From positions 6,089,501-6,153,500 of the forward strand of contig NZ_CP150269.1 of assembly GCF_037976825.1 (NCBI RefSeq): a stretch of DNA of 64,000 bases, given 5' to 3'. The notes beneath the pieces are model-generated. The model was not told the origin of the DNA and did not search any database. It saw nothing but the letters and a program-made list of their open reading frames with translations. This DNA is from Paenibacillus sp. FSL K6-1330. Its GTDB lineage: Bacteria; Bacillota; Bacilli; Paenibacillales; Paenibacillaceae. The translations under genes and the position numbers were made by a program. Of the stretch, positions 34,691-43,677 are shown in pieces (position 1 is the first letter of the stretch; the number at the start of each line of letters is the position of its first letter).

Positions 34691-36334
34691 TTACGCGTTT
34701 ACAAAACGAAGCAGAGGGCTTATCAGAGCTGGCAGCACCGAGACGTGGCCTTCTCCCTCAATTTCATGAAACGTAGTCTCCAGCACCTCATTATGCCCTT
34801 TGAGGAATGCATAGAGTTCCCTGGCGTCTTGCACCATGGACGGCTTCTCCTCGGCTCCCACGTACAGACGCAACTCTTTGCGCTGTCCACTCTGCTGTAA
34901 ACGGATTTTCCCCTCTTCCCATCGCTTGTACAATACGTAGTTCTTCCACCACACCGAGGGACAGGCCGCAATATACCGCGAAAAGGCTTCCGGTCTGGTG
35001 AATAAGGTATACAAGGTGAAAAAACCACCGAGCGAGTGCCCGAACAACGCCTGCTTCGAACGGTTCACCGCGTATTGCCGCTCTACGGCCGGCTTCAGCT
35101 GAAACTCGATAAACGTAAGGAATGCTTCAACGCCGCCTGTTTTCGGCCAATCCAATCCGTTAGGACGGACCGGCAGTTCATGGTCTTCAGCATATTCAGT
35201 AAAGTTATAAAAACGCTCGCTGCTCACAATGGGACTGTCGCTGTCAAAGCCGATCCCAACAATAAGCGCCGAGGGAATGCCACGGGGCGTCCGGGATTGC
35301 ACTCGGATTGCCTCCGCAAGCGATCCAAAGGTCGCATTGGCATCCAGCGAATATAACACAGGATAACCTCCTTCGGGTGGCGGTCCCATCGGTTCGGCAA
35401 TAAAAATACGGTATTCACGGCCTGTGACGTCGGATTGCATGGACCATGTCACCGTTCCCGGTATGCAAAACAAAGAATCCTTTTCGGGGTTATTGTTATG
35501 GTCATCGCGGTTATCGCGCTCTTCATCCTTTTCGTGTTTTTCGTGATGATCCTTACCTTCATGCTGAGAACGCGCCATCTCGGATTCTTGGTCATCTTCT
35601 TCCTTGACGAACAACCACCGCAGCGCATCCGGAAATCTTCTAGCCATAAAAATGGGATCATGGGTTCCATCAGGATCTACCGCCAGTTGGATCCGCTCGG
35701 GGTTCACCCCTTGTTCGATCCAGAACCGATGGGCCTCGACGTTATTCGAAAACATATGTTTCTGCGCATTTTCCTTGTGCGCACCTTCCAACTGTCCAAC
35801 AGACATATACACCCTCAGTCCGGCAGGCAATTCTCCCTGCTGTCTGATGTAATCCATAACCCCCCCATACCATAACGAAGCCGACAGCATCCCGATCCGT
35901 CCAAAGGTCTCGGCACGCCAATATCCCGCGAACATCGAGATCAAACCGCCAAATGAACCGCCAATGATTGCGGTATGCTCGGGTGCTGCGAGCGTACGAT
36001 ACTGTCTGTCTATGTATGCCTTGATGACATCCGCAACCTCATCGACATAAGCTCTGCCCTCCCCGCCGAAAGGCGGATTGCCCTCCAGCAGCGGCTCAGC
36101 CGGCCAAGGCGTATACTCACGATTCCGGTTCGTAGACGATATGCCGACCAGGATGACCTCGACCAGTTGGCCTGCTGCAAACAGATGATTCAGATAGTTG
36201 AGGCAGTCCGTAAACATATCTCCTTGATCCTGTACATAGGCAACAGGATAGGAACGGTCCGACTCATGATAAGAAGGAGGTAAATACAGTGTGAGTTCCC
36301 TGTCCTCAACCACCAGCTGTTGATAACGATTCAT
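34691..36334 (-). CDS. Two-domain esterase (tandem putative-esterase domains), siderophore type
   Basis: 547 aa, about twice the usual length. N-terminal alpha/beta-hydrolase domain (~1-240) with GGSFGG as nucleophile elbow and a second (~285-547) with GHSLGGF. They are joined by a highly charged linker rich in Asp, Glu, His and Lys (~243-290). Each matches the enterochelin-esterase/YbbA group. GGGAGG before the ATG; 22 nt downstream of the permease gene, so in one operon with iron-siderophore uptake. Likely hydrolyses the imported siderophore to release iron in the cytoplasm (no signal peptide). Confidence 0.85.
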   Translation of the reverse strand: MNRYQQLVVEDRELTLYLPPSYHESDRSYPVAYVQDQGDMFTDCLNYLNHLFAAGQLVEVILVGISSTNRNREYTPWPAEPLLEGNPPFGGEGRAYVDEVADVIKAYIDRQYRTLAAPEHTAIIGGSFGGLISMFAGYWRAETFGRIGMLSASLWYGGVMDYIRQQGELPAGLRVYMSVGQLEGAHKENAQKHMFSNNVEAHRFWIEQGVNPERIQLAVDPDGTHDPIFMARRFPDALRWLFVKEEDDQESEMARSQHEGKDHHEKHEKDEERDNRDDHNNNPEKDSLFCIPGTVTWSMQSDVTGREYRIFIAEPMGPPPEGGYPVLYSLDANATFGSLAEAIRVQSRTPRGIPSALIVGIGFDSDSPIVSSERFYNFTEYAEDHELPVRPNGLDWPKTGGVEAFLTFIEFQLKPAVERQYAVNRSKQALFGHSLGGFFTLYTLFTRPEAFSRYIAACPSVWWKNYVLYKRWEEGKIRLQQSGQRKELRLYVGAEEKPSMVQDARELYAFLKGHNEVLETTFHEIEGEGHVSVLPALISPLLRFVNA

Positions 36335-36356
36335 GTGATCCTCCCAAAAGCTGCTT

Positions 36357-37376
36357 TTATTTTCTCATGCGAATTAATAGATAGACAAAATACGGAACCC
36401 CGATGACGGACACCACAATGCCTGCAGCCAGCTCGGCCGGAGCGAATATCGTTCTGCCGATGAAATCGCCTATGACCACAATCGCCATACCTGCTATACC
36501 GCTGATCGGGATGATATGCCTGTGCCGCAGCCCAACCAGCTGCCTCGCCAGATGCGGAGCGATTAGACCGACAAACCCAATGCTGCCGGATACGGCAACG
36601 CTCGCACTGACCAAACCGATGCTGCATAGAAGCAATACCTTTTTCTCACGCTCGACGGATACCCCGACACTCTTCACGCTTTCCTCGCTCAGCTGGAATA
36701 AGTCGAGCACTTGAGAGCGGAGCCAAATGATAGGCGGCAGCATAATGAGCCAAGGAAGCATCGTGACCACGAACTTCCAGTTGGCGCTGTGAAGGCTGCC
36801 GGCCAGCCAAGCTACGGCCATCTCATAGTCCGATGGATTCATTTTCAGCGAGAGGAACATCGTAATAGCACCGAAGCCCGAGGCAATCGCAATCCCCACA
36901 AGAATGAGCCGCTGCGGATCCAGCTTTCCGTTTTCTCTCGCGAACATAAATATGGCCGTAGTCGCCGCCAAACCGCCAGCGATACCGAACATCGGCATCA
37001 TCATAACCCCGAGCCAGCCGGTCATCGTGATCTGCCCTTGCAGCAGGAACATAAACAACACAACCGCCATGCCTGCACCTGCATTGATGCCGAGTATGCC
37101 CGGATCCGCGAGTCCGTTGCGGGTAACCCCCTGGATAACGGCACCGGCCATACCCAGCGCAAACCCGACGAGAGCGCCAAGCACAATACGCGGCAACCTG
37201 AATTCAAACACGACGAGATCAAAATCGGAATTGGGACTCATCCGAAGCAGTGTCTGAAATACTTCCTTGATGGACATATCAAACGTCCCGTTGGTCAGAC
37301 TGAAATATACGGCAGTCAATACAACCAAGATTCCTCCAGTCAGAACAATCGGGAATCGATAGTAGGTGTTACGCAC
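36357..37376 (-). CDS. Iron-siderophore ABC permease, FeuC-like
   Basis: 339 aa FecCD-family permease with ~9-10 TM helices; GALVGFALGMAGAVIQGVTRN and GSIGFVGLIAPHLARQLVG are conserved family stretches, the second being the ATPase contact. GTG start after GGGGAGGGG, overlapping the preceding permease gene by 8 nt. Forms a heterodimer with the upstream permease. No ATPase is encoded; a shared one elsewhere (YusV/FhuC-like) is expected as in the B. subtilis feu system. Confidence 0.9.
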   Translation of the reverse strand: MRNTYYRFPIVLTGGILVVLTAVYFSLTNGTFDMSIKEVFQTLLRMSPNSDFDLVVFEFRLPRIVLGALVGFALGMAGAVIQGVTRNGLADPGILGINAGAGMAVVLFMFLLQGQITMTGWLGVMMMPMFGIAGGLAATTAIFMFARENGKLDPQRLILVGIAIASGFGAITMFLSLKMNPSDYEMAVAWLAGSLHSANWKFVVTMLPWLIMLPPIIWLRSQVLDLFQLSEESVKSVGVSVEREKKVLLLCSIGLVSASVAVSGSIGFVGLIAPHLARQLVGLRHRHIIPISGIAGMAIVVIGDFIGRTIFAPAELAAGIVVSVIGVPYFVYLLIRMRK

Positions 37377-38376
37377 GCTGAGCCCCTCCCCTCGTCTTGA
37401 TCAAATAGAGGAAGAAAGGAACGCCGATCAACGAAGTAATAACACCCACCGGCGTCTCAAACGGATCATTCACAAACCGTGCGAGAATATCGCATAATGC
37501 CAGAAACATGCCGCCAAGCACGCCCGACACCGGTACGATCCATCGATAATCCGAGCCGGACAGGAAACGGGCAATATGAGGAATAATCAAGCCTACAAAG
37601 GCAACCTTACCCGCCAGCGCCACAGATACGCCGGTCAGAATGACAACAGCCAGCATCGCAAGTGCTTTGATCAGCCATGTATTCACACCGAGTCCCTTGG
37701 CCGTCTCGTCCCCGAGCGACAGCAGCGTGATCGATTTGGACAAAACGACGGCAAGGCATAAACCAACGATAGCAAACGGAATGCTCAGTTTGATCAGTTC
37801 CGGGTCCATTGCGTGCAATCGGGCATTGTACCAGAAGCTGATATTTTGCGATATTTGAAAATAGGCCGCCAATGCCTCTGCGGTACCGCTAAGAAACGTC
37901 CCGATTACGGTTCCGAGTATAGCCAGTCGAACCGGACTGAGTCCGCCAGGAATAAGCCATGCCAAGCCGAACACGACGGCTGCTCCGATGGCGGAGCCAA
38001 TCAACGAACTGACAATGTACATATTGGAGCTGGCGTTCGGGATAAATACCATGAACAGTGTCACCGCGAACACCGAACCGTCGGATACCCCCATGATGGA
38101 TGGGGACGCCAAATAGTTCCTTGTCATTCCTTGCATTAACGCACCTGATACCGCGAGAAAAGCGCCGATGAGCATTGCGCCGACGACTCTCGGCAATCGA
38201 GAACTCACAATGATCTGATGATCGATGTTCTCCGAATCAAAAGCAAAGATGGAATCCCAAACGGTATCCATCGTAATATTCTTGGCTCCATACAGGATGG
38301 AGGCCGCTATGAGCAATAAACAGACTGCCGGGGCCATCACAAGGATGACAGCCGGCAGTGATTTTTTGAACCTCAT
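37369..38376 (-). CDS. Iron-siderophore ABC permease, FeuB-like
   Basis: 335 aa from the ATG at 38376 (AAGGCG upstream). FecCD family: GAFLAVSGALMQGMTRNYLA and GKVAFVGLIIPHIARFLSG. Pairs with the downstream permease. Member of the Fur-regulated operon that starts with the binding protein. Confidence 0.9.
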   Translation of the reverse strand: MRFKKSLPAVILVMAPAVCLLLIAASILYGAKNITMDTVWDSIFAFDSENIDHQIIVSSRLPRVVGAMLIGAFLAVSGALMQGMTRNYLASPSIMGVSDGSVFAVTLFMVFIPNASSNMYIVSSLIGSAIGAAVVFGLAWLIPGGLSPVRLAILGTVIGTFLSGTAEALAAYFQISQNISFWYNARLHAMDPELIKLSIPFAIVGLCLAVVLSKSITLLSLGDETAKGLGVNTWLIKALAMLAVVILTGVSVALAGKVAFVGLIIPHIARFLSGSDYRWIVPVSGVLGGMFLALCDILARFVNDPFETPVGVITSLIGVPFFLYLIKTRGGAQRA

Positions 38377-38416
38377 GAACAACACGCCTTATAGGTTTAT
38401 ACTGAAATGTTTGATG

Positions 38417-39439
38417 TTACTTTGTCAGGCTTTCGACCGCAGCTTTCAGAAACTCGATTTTGCTGTACGCAGTTCCGCCTTGAGCGAGTGGATCCACCAC
38501 GTTGACAAAAGCGGTGCCGTTCTTGAATGCATTCAAGTTCTTCATGATTGGATCATTCTGCAGTTCTTCCAAAGCATTCGGCGTATCTTTATTCTCATCT
38601 GGGGAGAATTGGACAAATACGTAATCCGGATTCATCTCTGCAATCTTCTCTTTCGAGATCAGTTCCTGTGCTTTGGCTGCGGCTACTTCAGCCGGTACTT
38701 CAATCCCCAAATCCTCGTACAATACCGGGTTAAAGAACACCCCTGCCGGATAGATGTACATCTCACCTGCACGAATCCGAAGCGCCAGAACTTTCTTGTC
38801 CTTCAGGCTATCTCCAATCGTCGCTTTGACTTTTTCCAAGTCCTCTTTATATTTCGCGATTTCCTGTTCCGCTTGTTCCTGTTTACCGCTTAACTCGCCG
38901 AGCAATTTCAGGTTGCTTTCCCAGTTGGTCGAGATATGGGAGTACGGAATCGTGGGAGCAATTTTGTTCAACTGTTCAATGACTTCAGGCTTGGCTTTGG
39001 ACGATGCCAAAATCACATCCGGCTTCAAAGACAGGATCGTTTCGAAATTCGGCTCCATTTTCTCACCAACCGACTGGGCGTCCTTCGTGATCGACTCAAA
39101 CATCGGCGGGAATTTACCCGAGAAGGTGATCGCTCCAACCGGGTTCACTTCCAACACAATGGCATCCTCCATTGCTTCAACGGCACCCGTAATGACGATG
39201 CGCTCCGTTTTGGCCGGAAGCGTATATTCCTGATCGAGGTATTTTACAACTTTAGTATCGGACGATGTGGGGGTCGCTTCTTCCTTTGCTGCGTTATCCT
39301 CCCCGGCTGTATTCGTGCTTTCTGCTGCATTATTCGTACTTGCTCCGTCTGTATCTTTAGCCTCGTTACCTCCACCGCAAGCGGACAGTACCAACGCAAA
39401 TGCCAGCAATAACCCCAAAACCCATTTCATTCGTTTCAT
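38417..39439 (-). CDS. Iron-siderophore binding lipoprotein, FeuA-like
   Basis: 340 aa from the ATG at 39439. Lipobox VLSAC, then a Ser/Thr/Asn/Glu linker, then a class III binding protein with one central helix. ITGAVEAMEDAIVLEVNPVG and NFETILSLKPDVILASS, and PYSHISTNWESNLKLLGELS match the FeuA type, which binds catecholate siderophores such as bacillibactin or enterobactin. A Fur box lies ~50 bp upstream. Confidence 0.9.
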   Translation of the reverse strand: MKRMKWVLGLLLAFALVLSACGGGNEAKDTDGASTNNAAESTNTAGEDNAAKEEATPTSSDTKVVKYLDQEYTLPAKTERIVITGAVEAMEDAIVLEVNPVGAITFSGKFPPMFESITKDAQSVGEKMEPNFETILSLKPDVILASSKAKPEVIEQLNKIAPTIPYSHISTNWESNLKLLGELSGKQEQAEQEIAKYKEDLEKVKATIGDSLKDKKVLALRIRAGEMYIYPAGVFFNPVLYEDLGIEVPAEVAAAKAQELISKEKIAEMNPDYVFVQFSPDENKDTPNALEELQNDPIMKNLNAFKNGTAFVNVVDPLAQGGTAYSKIEFLKAAVESLTK

Positions 39440-39484
39440 CTCTCTTCTAATACCCCTTCCATGATCTATGATCACTCGAATAAT

Positions 39485-39504
39485 TGATAATGATTATCAT
39501 TATT
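39485..39504. promoter_or_regulatory. Fur box
   Basis: TGATAATGATTATCA (39485-39499), a perfect 7-1-7 inverted repeat matching the Fur consensus, in the promoter region of the siderophore binding-protein operon. Confidence 0.9.
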
Positions 39505-39557
39505 GATCATAGTATAGGATTTGCTCTCTTAGTTCCATGGACAAATAACCGGATTCC

Positions 39558-41225
39558 TCATGGACAATTTCCGGAAAACAACCGGAAGGCCTCTTCCGCC
39601 ATCTGCTCCATCGCAATGGGAGAGTATTCGCGCCAAGGGTAAGAGGATAATGGATGGAACGTTCCTTCTCGCACCGCGGGAATGGTCATCCACTCCGGCG
39701 TTGCCTGCAATTTCCTCCAATTCGCCAGCGTTTCCGAATCCTGACGGATCAAGAGCAGGATATGGTCTGCGCGGCTCTCCTTGATCTGCTCAATCGTTAA
39801 ACATCCTTCATCCTCCCAATCCATAGGCATAGCCGGCTGAAAATTGAAATAATCAAATAATAGTTCCTTCATGCCCGGATGGTTGTAAGCTATCAGTTCA
39901 TCCTGATGCAGGCGTGCGGTCAAAAGCGTGCGTGCATCCATCATTTCAGTGGGGAGCTTCTCACGGTAAGTCGATATTTTATGATGAAACGTTTCAATCC
40001 ATCGCTCTGCTTCAGGCAGCTTGTTCAGCAATTTAGCGAGACCTAGCAGATTAAACTGCCACCCTTCCTGCTCTGCCGGCATTTCGTAGAGGGGGGCAAT
40101 CAGCCGAAGCTGTTCCTTCTCCCAATCCTCCACCCCCTGTGCGCAGACGATGAGCTCCGGACGTGCCGAGGCCAGCTTCTCCAGATTGGCATATTTGTTA
40201 TGATTCTGGCGGTATGCATCCAGATGGACCGGGATATCCGGCCCAAGAATGTTATAGTAATGCTGTGACCACTTCGGATGAAGCGGAGCCGCATACGGCG
40301 TGAAATCCAGCGGCATGGCGTAACCCAGGAGGGCTGTGGAGCCGTACATCGCCAGTTTATTTTTCCTTGTCTTCATATACACCGAGGGAGAGATCCCGAA
40401 TGCCTTCTTGAACTTGCGGCTAAAATAAAATTCATCCTTATACCCCACCATATGCGCCACTTCACGCAGCAAAGAATCGGAGCCCAGCATCAGCTGCTTC
40501 GCCTTGTTCATACGGACATGGGCCAAATAATCCATTGCGCTGCACCCATACGTCTTCTTATATACTTCTACAAAATATTTAGGACTTAACTCGGAGAGGT
40601 TCGCCAATTGTTCAATCGTTAAATCTTCATCATAATGTTCCTCGATATATTCCTTCACCCGCTCCAGCGCTTGCCGCTTATCATTCTTGGAGTATGGGCT
40701 GCATTCGGCAATCATCGTATATAACAGCTCTTGAAAATCCAACTGAACCCTCCACTGCTTCATGGGCTCCTTGCTATGAAAATCCTTATACATCGACCGA
40801 CAGACGAGATTCAAGCGGTCCGGAGAGCTAATGACAAAGATGCCATCATAGGGCATGAGAGTGGCGCCGTCCACCTCATGCAATCGACCGCTGCCTGAGA
40901 CACCTTCCATGAAACTAAAATGAAGTATTGCAACCGAAACTTGCTCGTGTTCCTCGGAACTCTTGAGATCGGCACTCGTAATTCCGAAAGTAGACCCTGC
41001 TGCACAAAAATAAACACATCCCTTATTCATACGGGTGATTTGCTCTGCCTGTTGTAAACAGGTTTCTCCGCTCAGCGGGATGATCAGGGCTGGCTGCACT
41101 GCCAACTGCTGCTCCAAGGAGAGCTCAGGCCCATGAACAATATCCATATTCCATAAACCGGCCATAAGCCCGCTGTATTCACGTGAATCTTTTTTGCTAC
41201 TGCTATTCGTCGATAGGTTTACCAT
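39558..41225 (-). CDS. AraC regulator fused to a siderophore-binding domain, Btr-like
   Basis: 555 aa from the ATG at 41225. N-terminal cupin-like part, AraC HTH at ~180-280 (LANLSELSPKYFVEVYKKTY, VGYKDEFYFSRKFKKAFGIS), then a C-terminal periplasmic-binding-protein-like domain (~290-555; LEKLASARPELIVCAQGVED). This is the design of B. subtilis Btr, which binds the siderophore inside the cell and activates feuABC. It lies upstream of the FeuA-like gene with a Fur box between them and another before it. Confidence 0.9.
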   Translation of the reverse strand: MVNLSTNSSSKKDSREYSGLMAGLWNMDIVHGPELSLEQQLAVQPALIIPLSGETCLQQAEQITRMNKGCVYFCAAGSTFGITSADLKSSEEHEQVSVAILHFSFMEGVSGSGRLHEVDGATLMPYDGIFVISSPDRLNLVCRSMYKDFHSKEPMKQWRVQLDFQELLYTMIAECSPYSKNDKRQALERVKEYIEEHYDEDLTIEQLANLSELSPKYFVEVYKKTYGCSAMDYLAHVRMNKAKQLMLGSDSLLREVAHMVGYKDEFYFSRKFKKAFGISPSVYMKTRKNKLAMYGSTALLGYAMPLDFTPYAAPLHPKWSQHYYNILGPDIPVHLDAYRQNHNKYANLEKLASARPELIVCAQGVEDWEKEQLRLIAPLYEMPAEQEGWQFNLLGLAKLLNKLPEAERWIETFHHKISTYREKLPTEMMDARTLLTARLHQDELIAYNHPGMKELLFDYFNFQPAMPMDWEDEGCLTIEQIKESRADHILLLIRQDSETLANWRKLQATPEWMTIPAVREGTFHPLSSYPWREYSPIAMEQMAEEAFRLFSGNCP

Positions 41226-41247
41226 ATGTACAGACCCCAACCTTAAA

Positions 41248-41266
41248 TGAGAATGGTTATCATTAT
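41248..41266. promoter_or_regulatory. Fur box
   Basis: TGAGAATGGTTATCA (41248-41262) followed by TTATCA, a near-perfect Fur site 23 bp before the start codon of the Btr-like regulator, so iron controls the activator as well as the transporter. Confidence 0.85.
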
Positions 41267-41342
41267 CATATAATTATCACACACCGTCCCAAAAGTCCAG
41301 CACGATCTTCTCTTCTCCACCTTATCGCATGACGATGTAAGG

Positions 41343-41398
41343 CAAAAAGAAAGCAGCCACGCGCTCCCTGTCAGGGAGTCGTAGCTGCTGCTTTTCAA
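41343..41398 (-). terminator. Terminator after the KGG-repeat gene
   Basis: AGCAGC ... CTCCCTGACAGGGAG ... GCTGCT followed by TTCTTTTTGCC on the minus strand. Confidence 0.7.
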
Positions 41399-41487
41399 AT
41401 GGTGTGGATGAGGCGGATCTTTCTCATGTGAGCAATTCAGTCCCCTTCAAGGGAGGGAAACTTTATCTCAAATCCACCGGATTGTCA

Positions 41488-41952
41488 TTAGTTCCCCCGC
41501 TGGCGCTGCCTAGCTCTCGCCTCGCCGCCTTTGCGGCCCGCTTCTTCGCGGCTCATCTTGCCATCCCCGTTGCTGTCGCTGCCGCTTCTGGCTTCGCCGC
41601 CCTGCTGCCCAATCTCTTGATAGAACTCACGTCCGTGGGAATCCGAGGTAGCCTCGCCGCCTTTACGTCCGATGTCCTCATAGAATTCTCTGCCATGAGA
41701 GTCGGAAGTCGCTTCCCCGCCCTTCTGGCCGATTTCCTGATAAAATTCCTTATCATGGGAGTTTGACGTGGATTCTCCGCCTTTTTTACCGATATCCTGA
41801 TAAAAGTCTTTGTCATGGGAACGGGAAGTTGCTTCGCCGCCCTTCCGTCCGATTTCTTGGTAGAATTCTTTGTCATGTTTGTTCGCAGTTGCTTCTCCAC
41901 CTAAACGTCCTGCTTCTTCACGGCTCATCTTTCCATTGTTGTTATTAGCCAT
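41488..41952 (-). CDS. KGG-repeat general stress protein, GsiB-like
   Basis: 154 aa, very hydrophilic. Seven repeats of about 20 residues with the core (E)FYQEIGRKGGEATS, bracketed by GKMSREEAGR at both ends. This is the GsiB/Con-10 type of LEA-like desiccation and stress protein. Cytoplasmic, probably unfolded. Single gene with its own terminator. Confidence 0.9.
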   Translation of the reverse strand: MANNNNGKMSREEAGRLGGEATANKHDKEFYQEIGRKGGEATSRSHDKDFYQDIGKKGGESTSNSHDKEFYQEIGQKGGEATSDSHGREFYEDIGRKGGEATSDSHGREFYQEIGQQGGEARSGSDSNGDGKMSREEAGRKGGEARARQRQRGN

Positions 41953-42218
41953 TCTGAATCACTCCTTATAGGTAATTTGAAGTTGTTGCTCGTCCACGTT
42001 ATGATATTAAACTTCTGACCAGAGATGAAACACCCGTTTTGCATAAACGCGCACTGAAAATCGATGAAAACCGTGATGAATCCTATGTAAACCTTGATAT
42101 AAGAAAAACGTCTATCGACGTACATTCTAGAGAAGACAGACCGCGTTTAGATGTTGTTTTTCTTTCGATATCAGGTAGGCCATGCTTCGAAGTTTATACT
42201 TTCTGATATCTTAAACGC
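41953..42218. other. Intergenic region with promoter of the stress protein
   Basis: Upstream region of the KGG gene, about 265 bp, AT-rich. No reading frame with a ribosome site was seen, and no repeat. Confidence 0.4.
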
Positions 42219-42253
42219 AAAAAAAAGCCCCGCACAAAGTGCGGAGCCTTTTC
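42219..42253 (-). terminator. Terminator after tRNA cluster
   Basis: GGCTCCGCAC TTT GTGCGGGGC followed by TTTTTTTT on the minus strand, directly after tRNA-Leu. Confidence 0.85.
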
Positions 42254-42265
42254 TTAATGTTCGTA

Positions 42266-42348
42266 TGCGGTAGAGAGGACTCGAACCTCCACGGGTATAC
42301 ACCCACTACCCCCTCAAGATAGCGTGTCTGCCATTCCACCACTACCGC
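42266..42348 (-). tRNA. tRNA-Leu (GAG), second copy
   Basis: Identical to the tRNA at 33225-33307 over 83 nt; anticodon GAG, CCA not encoded. Two identical copies 9 kb apart suggest a duplication. Confidence 0.95.
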
Positions 42349-42388
42349 ATAATATAAGGGATACATCATTTCGTTACTTCATAAAAAA

Positions 42389-42464
42389 TGGTGAGCCATG
42401 AAGGGCTCGAACCTTCGACACCCTGATTAAAAGTCAGGTGCTCTACCAACTGAGCTAATGGCTC
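42389..42464 (-). tRNA. tRNA-Lys (TTT)
   Basis: 76 nt with encoded CCA. Starts GAGCCATTAGCTC; anticodon loop CTTTTAA; T-arm GGTTCGAGCCC. Confidence 0.95.
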
Positions 42465-42494
42465 TCGATGACAATCGTGCGGCTGCCATATAAG

Positions 42495-42604
42495 AAAGTG
42501 GTGACCCGTAGGGGATACTCTCTCTTCGTTCGAGACTGCGAAGCTTATCCTAACGAAGATTATGCTCCGACGAACCGACGGGGTTCTCATCCCGAGGCTA
42601 TATA
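42495..42604. repeat. tRNA-linked repeat element, copy A
   Basis: A 22-bp direct repeat from the 3' end of tRNA-Glu (42495-42516 and 42605-42626, covering GGTGACCCGTAGGGGAT) flanks an ~84-bp element, GGGATACTCTCTCTTCG to GGGTTCTCATCCC. The element has GGGAT/ATCCC ends and recurs at 43535-43618. It therefore sits beside a partial copy of the tRNA 3' end, as after site-specific insertion or unequal recombination. Confidence 0.7.
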
Positions 42605-42609
42605 GAAAG

Positions 42610-42684
42610 TGGTGACCCGTAGGGGATTCGAACCCCTGTTACCTCCGTGAAAGGGAGGTGTCTTAACCCCTTGACCAACGGGCC
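42610..42684 (-). tRNA. tRNA-Glu (TTC)
   Basis: 75 nt with encoded CCA. Starts GGCCCGTTGGTC; anticodon loop CTTTCAC; T-arm GGGGTTCGAATCCCC. A partial copy of its 3' end lies 110 bp away (see copy A repeat). Confidence 0.95.
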
Positions 42685-42800
42685 ACTTTAACCACGTCGC
42701 CGTGACGACAAGATTGAGTATAGCATAATTTCAAAAATGCTGGCAAGCTTTTTTTTCGTAAATTTTAATATTTATTTTCGGAGCTTTTTCGGCTTATAAA

Positions 42801-43497
42801 TCAGCCTAAAAAATCCGGTGTTAACTTCTCTTCTTGAACGCGATTTCCTTCGAGTCCCACATGATATGCATGTGCATTTTTCCTTGAGCTTACGATCCTA
42901 TGCAGCCGTCCGTCCATAAAATGCAAAGCAACCCCATCATCAGCTGCATATCCTGCTTGTGCTTCACCTTGAAGCACAAGTTTATGATAGGCAGGTCTTC
43001 TTTTGCTCTCACCATCAAAATGCGGGCAATGACTGCCTTGTAATATACCCAAACCCTCAAGCTTGTACAAAGGCGCGTTCAACGGGTCCGTCACCCCTTG
43101 CTCAAACCAGCAAATGGAACCAGCGCTTAGCCCAGTTAAGATGACACCCTGTTCATACGCCTCCTGGAGTATCTGACCCAGGCCCCATTCCTTCCACAAG
43201 ACCAGCATATTGCGGGTATTGCCCCCGCCAACATAGATGATATCCTTCTCGAGTACAAAAGACCGAAGATCGGCAAAGTTCGGCTGGAACAGCGACAGAT
43301 GAATGGGAGTACACGGCAGTGTCCGGAAAGCATGATAGAAACGTTCAATATAACCATCCGCATCCCCGCTTGCTGTCGGAACAAAACACACCTTAGGCAT
43401 TTCTTTCGGTACTTGTGCCAAAATATAGCGATCAAGTAGCAGATTATCCGGTTCCATCGAGAAACCAACCGCCACCCATGGCAATTATCTGTTTCAT
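42801..43497 (-). pseudogene. Peptidase E-like (S51) gene with an N-terminal frameshift
   Basis: The intact part (42801-43484) encodes 227 aa of a type 1 glutamine amidotransferase-like S51 protein: GGGNTRNM, and the nucleophile in GLSAGSICW. The natural start is probably ATG at 43497 (MKQIIAMGGG), but one extra T after GGTGGCGGT throws it out of frame with FSMEPDNLLLDRYILAQ. Removing it gives the normal MKQIIAMGGGGFSMEP start. The remaining TTG start (43484) lacks a ribosome site. Either a real mutation or a sequence error. Confidence 0.75.
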
Positions 43498-43534
43498 TGT
43501 TCTCTGCCCCCATTTACGCTAGGCCAAAGAGAGA

Positions 43535-43618
43535 GGGATACTCTCTCTTTGGTCGAGACTGCGAAGTATTCCTAATGCCGCTTATGCTCCGACGAACCCT
43601 ATCCAGGGTTCTCATCCC
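43535..43618. repeat. tRNA-linked repeat element, copy B
   Basis: About 84 bp matching copy A at most positions: GGGATACTCTCTCTT, CGAGACTGCGAAG, TATGCTCCGACGAACC and GGGTTCTCATCCC are shared. It starts with GAGAGAGGGAT, the same bases as the 3' end of the neighbouring tRNA-Ser. Again at the edge of a tRNA cluster. Confidence 0.7.
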
Positions 43619-43623
43619 TATGC

Positions 43624-43660
43624 AAAAAAAGCCCCCGATCACTTGGTGATGGGAGCTTTC
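43624..43660 (-). terminator. Terminator after tRNA-Asn/Ser pair
   Basis: GCTCCCATCACC AAGT GATCGGGGGC followed by TTTTTTTGC on the minus strand. Confidence 0.8.
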
Positions 43661-43677
43661 TTTGATGTAACGCTCAA

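Noticed and set aside
36711..37400. 229-codon plus-strand frame opposite the FeuC-like permease
   Set aside because: Shadow frame rich in Arg, His and Asn; no ribosome site, no domain.
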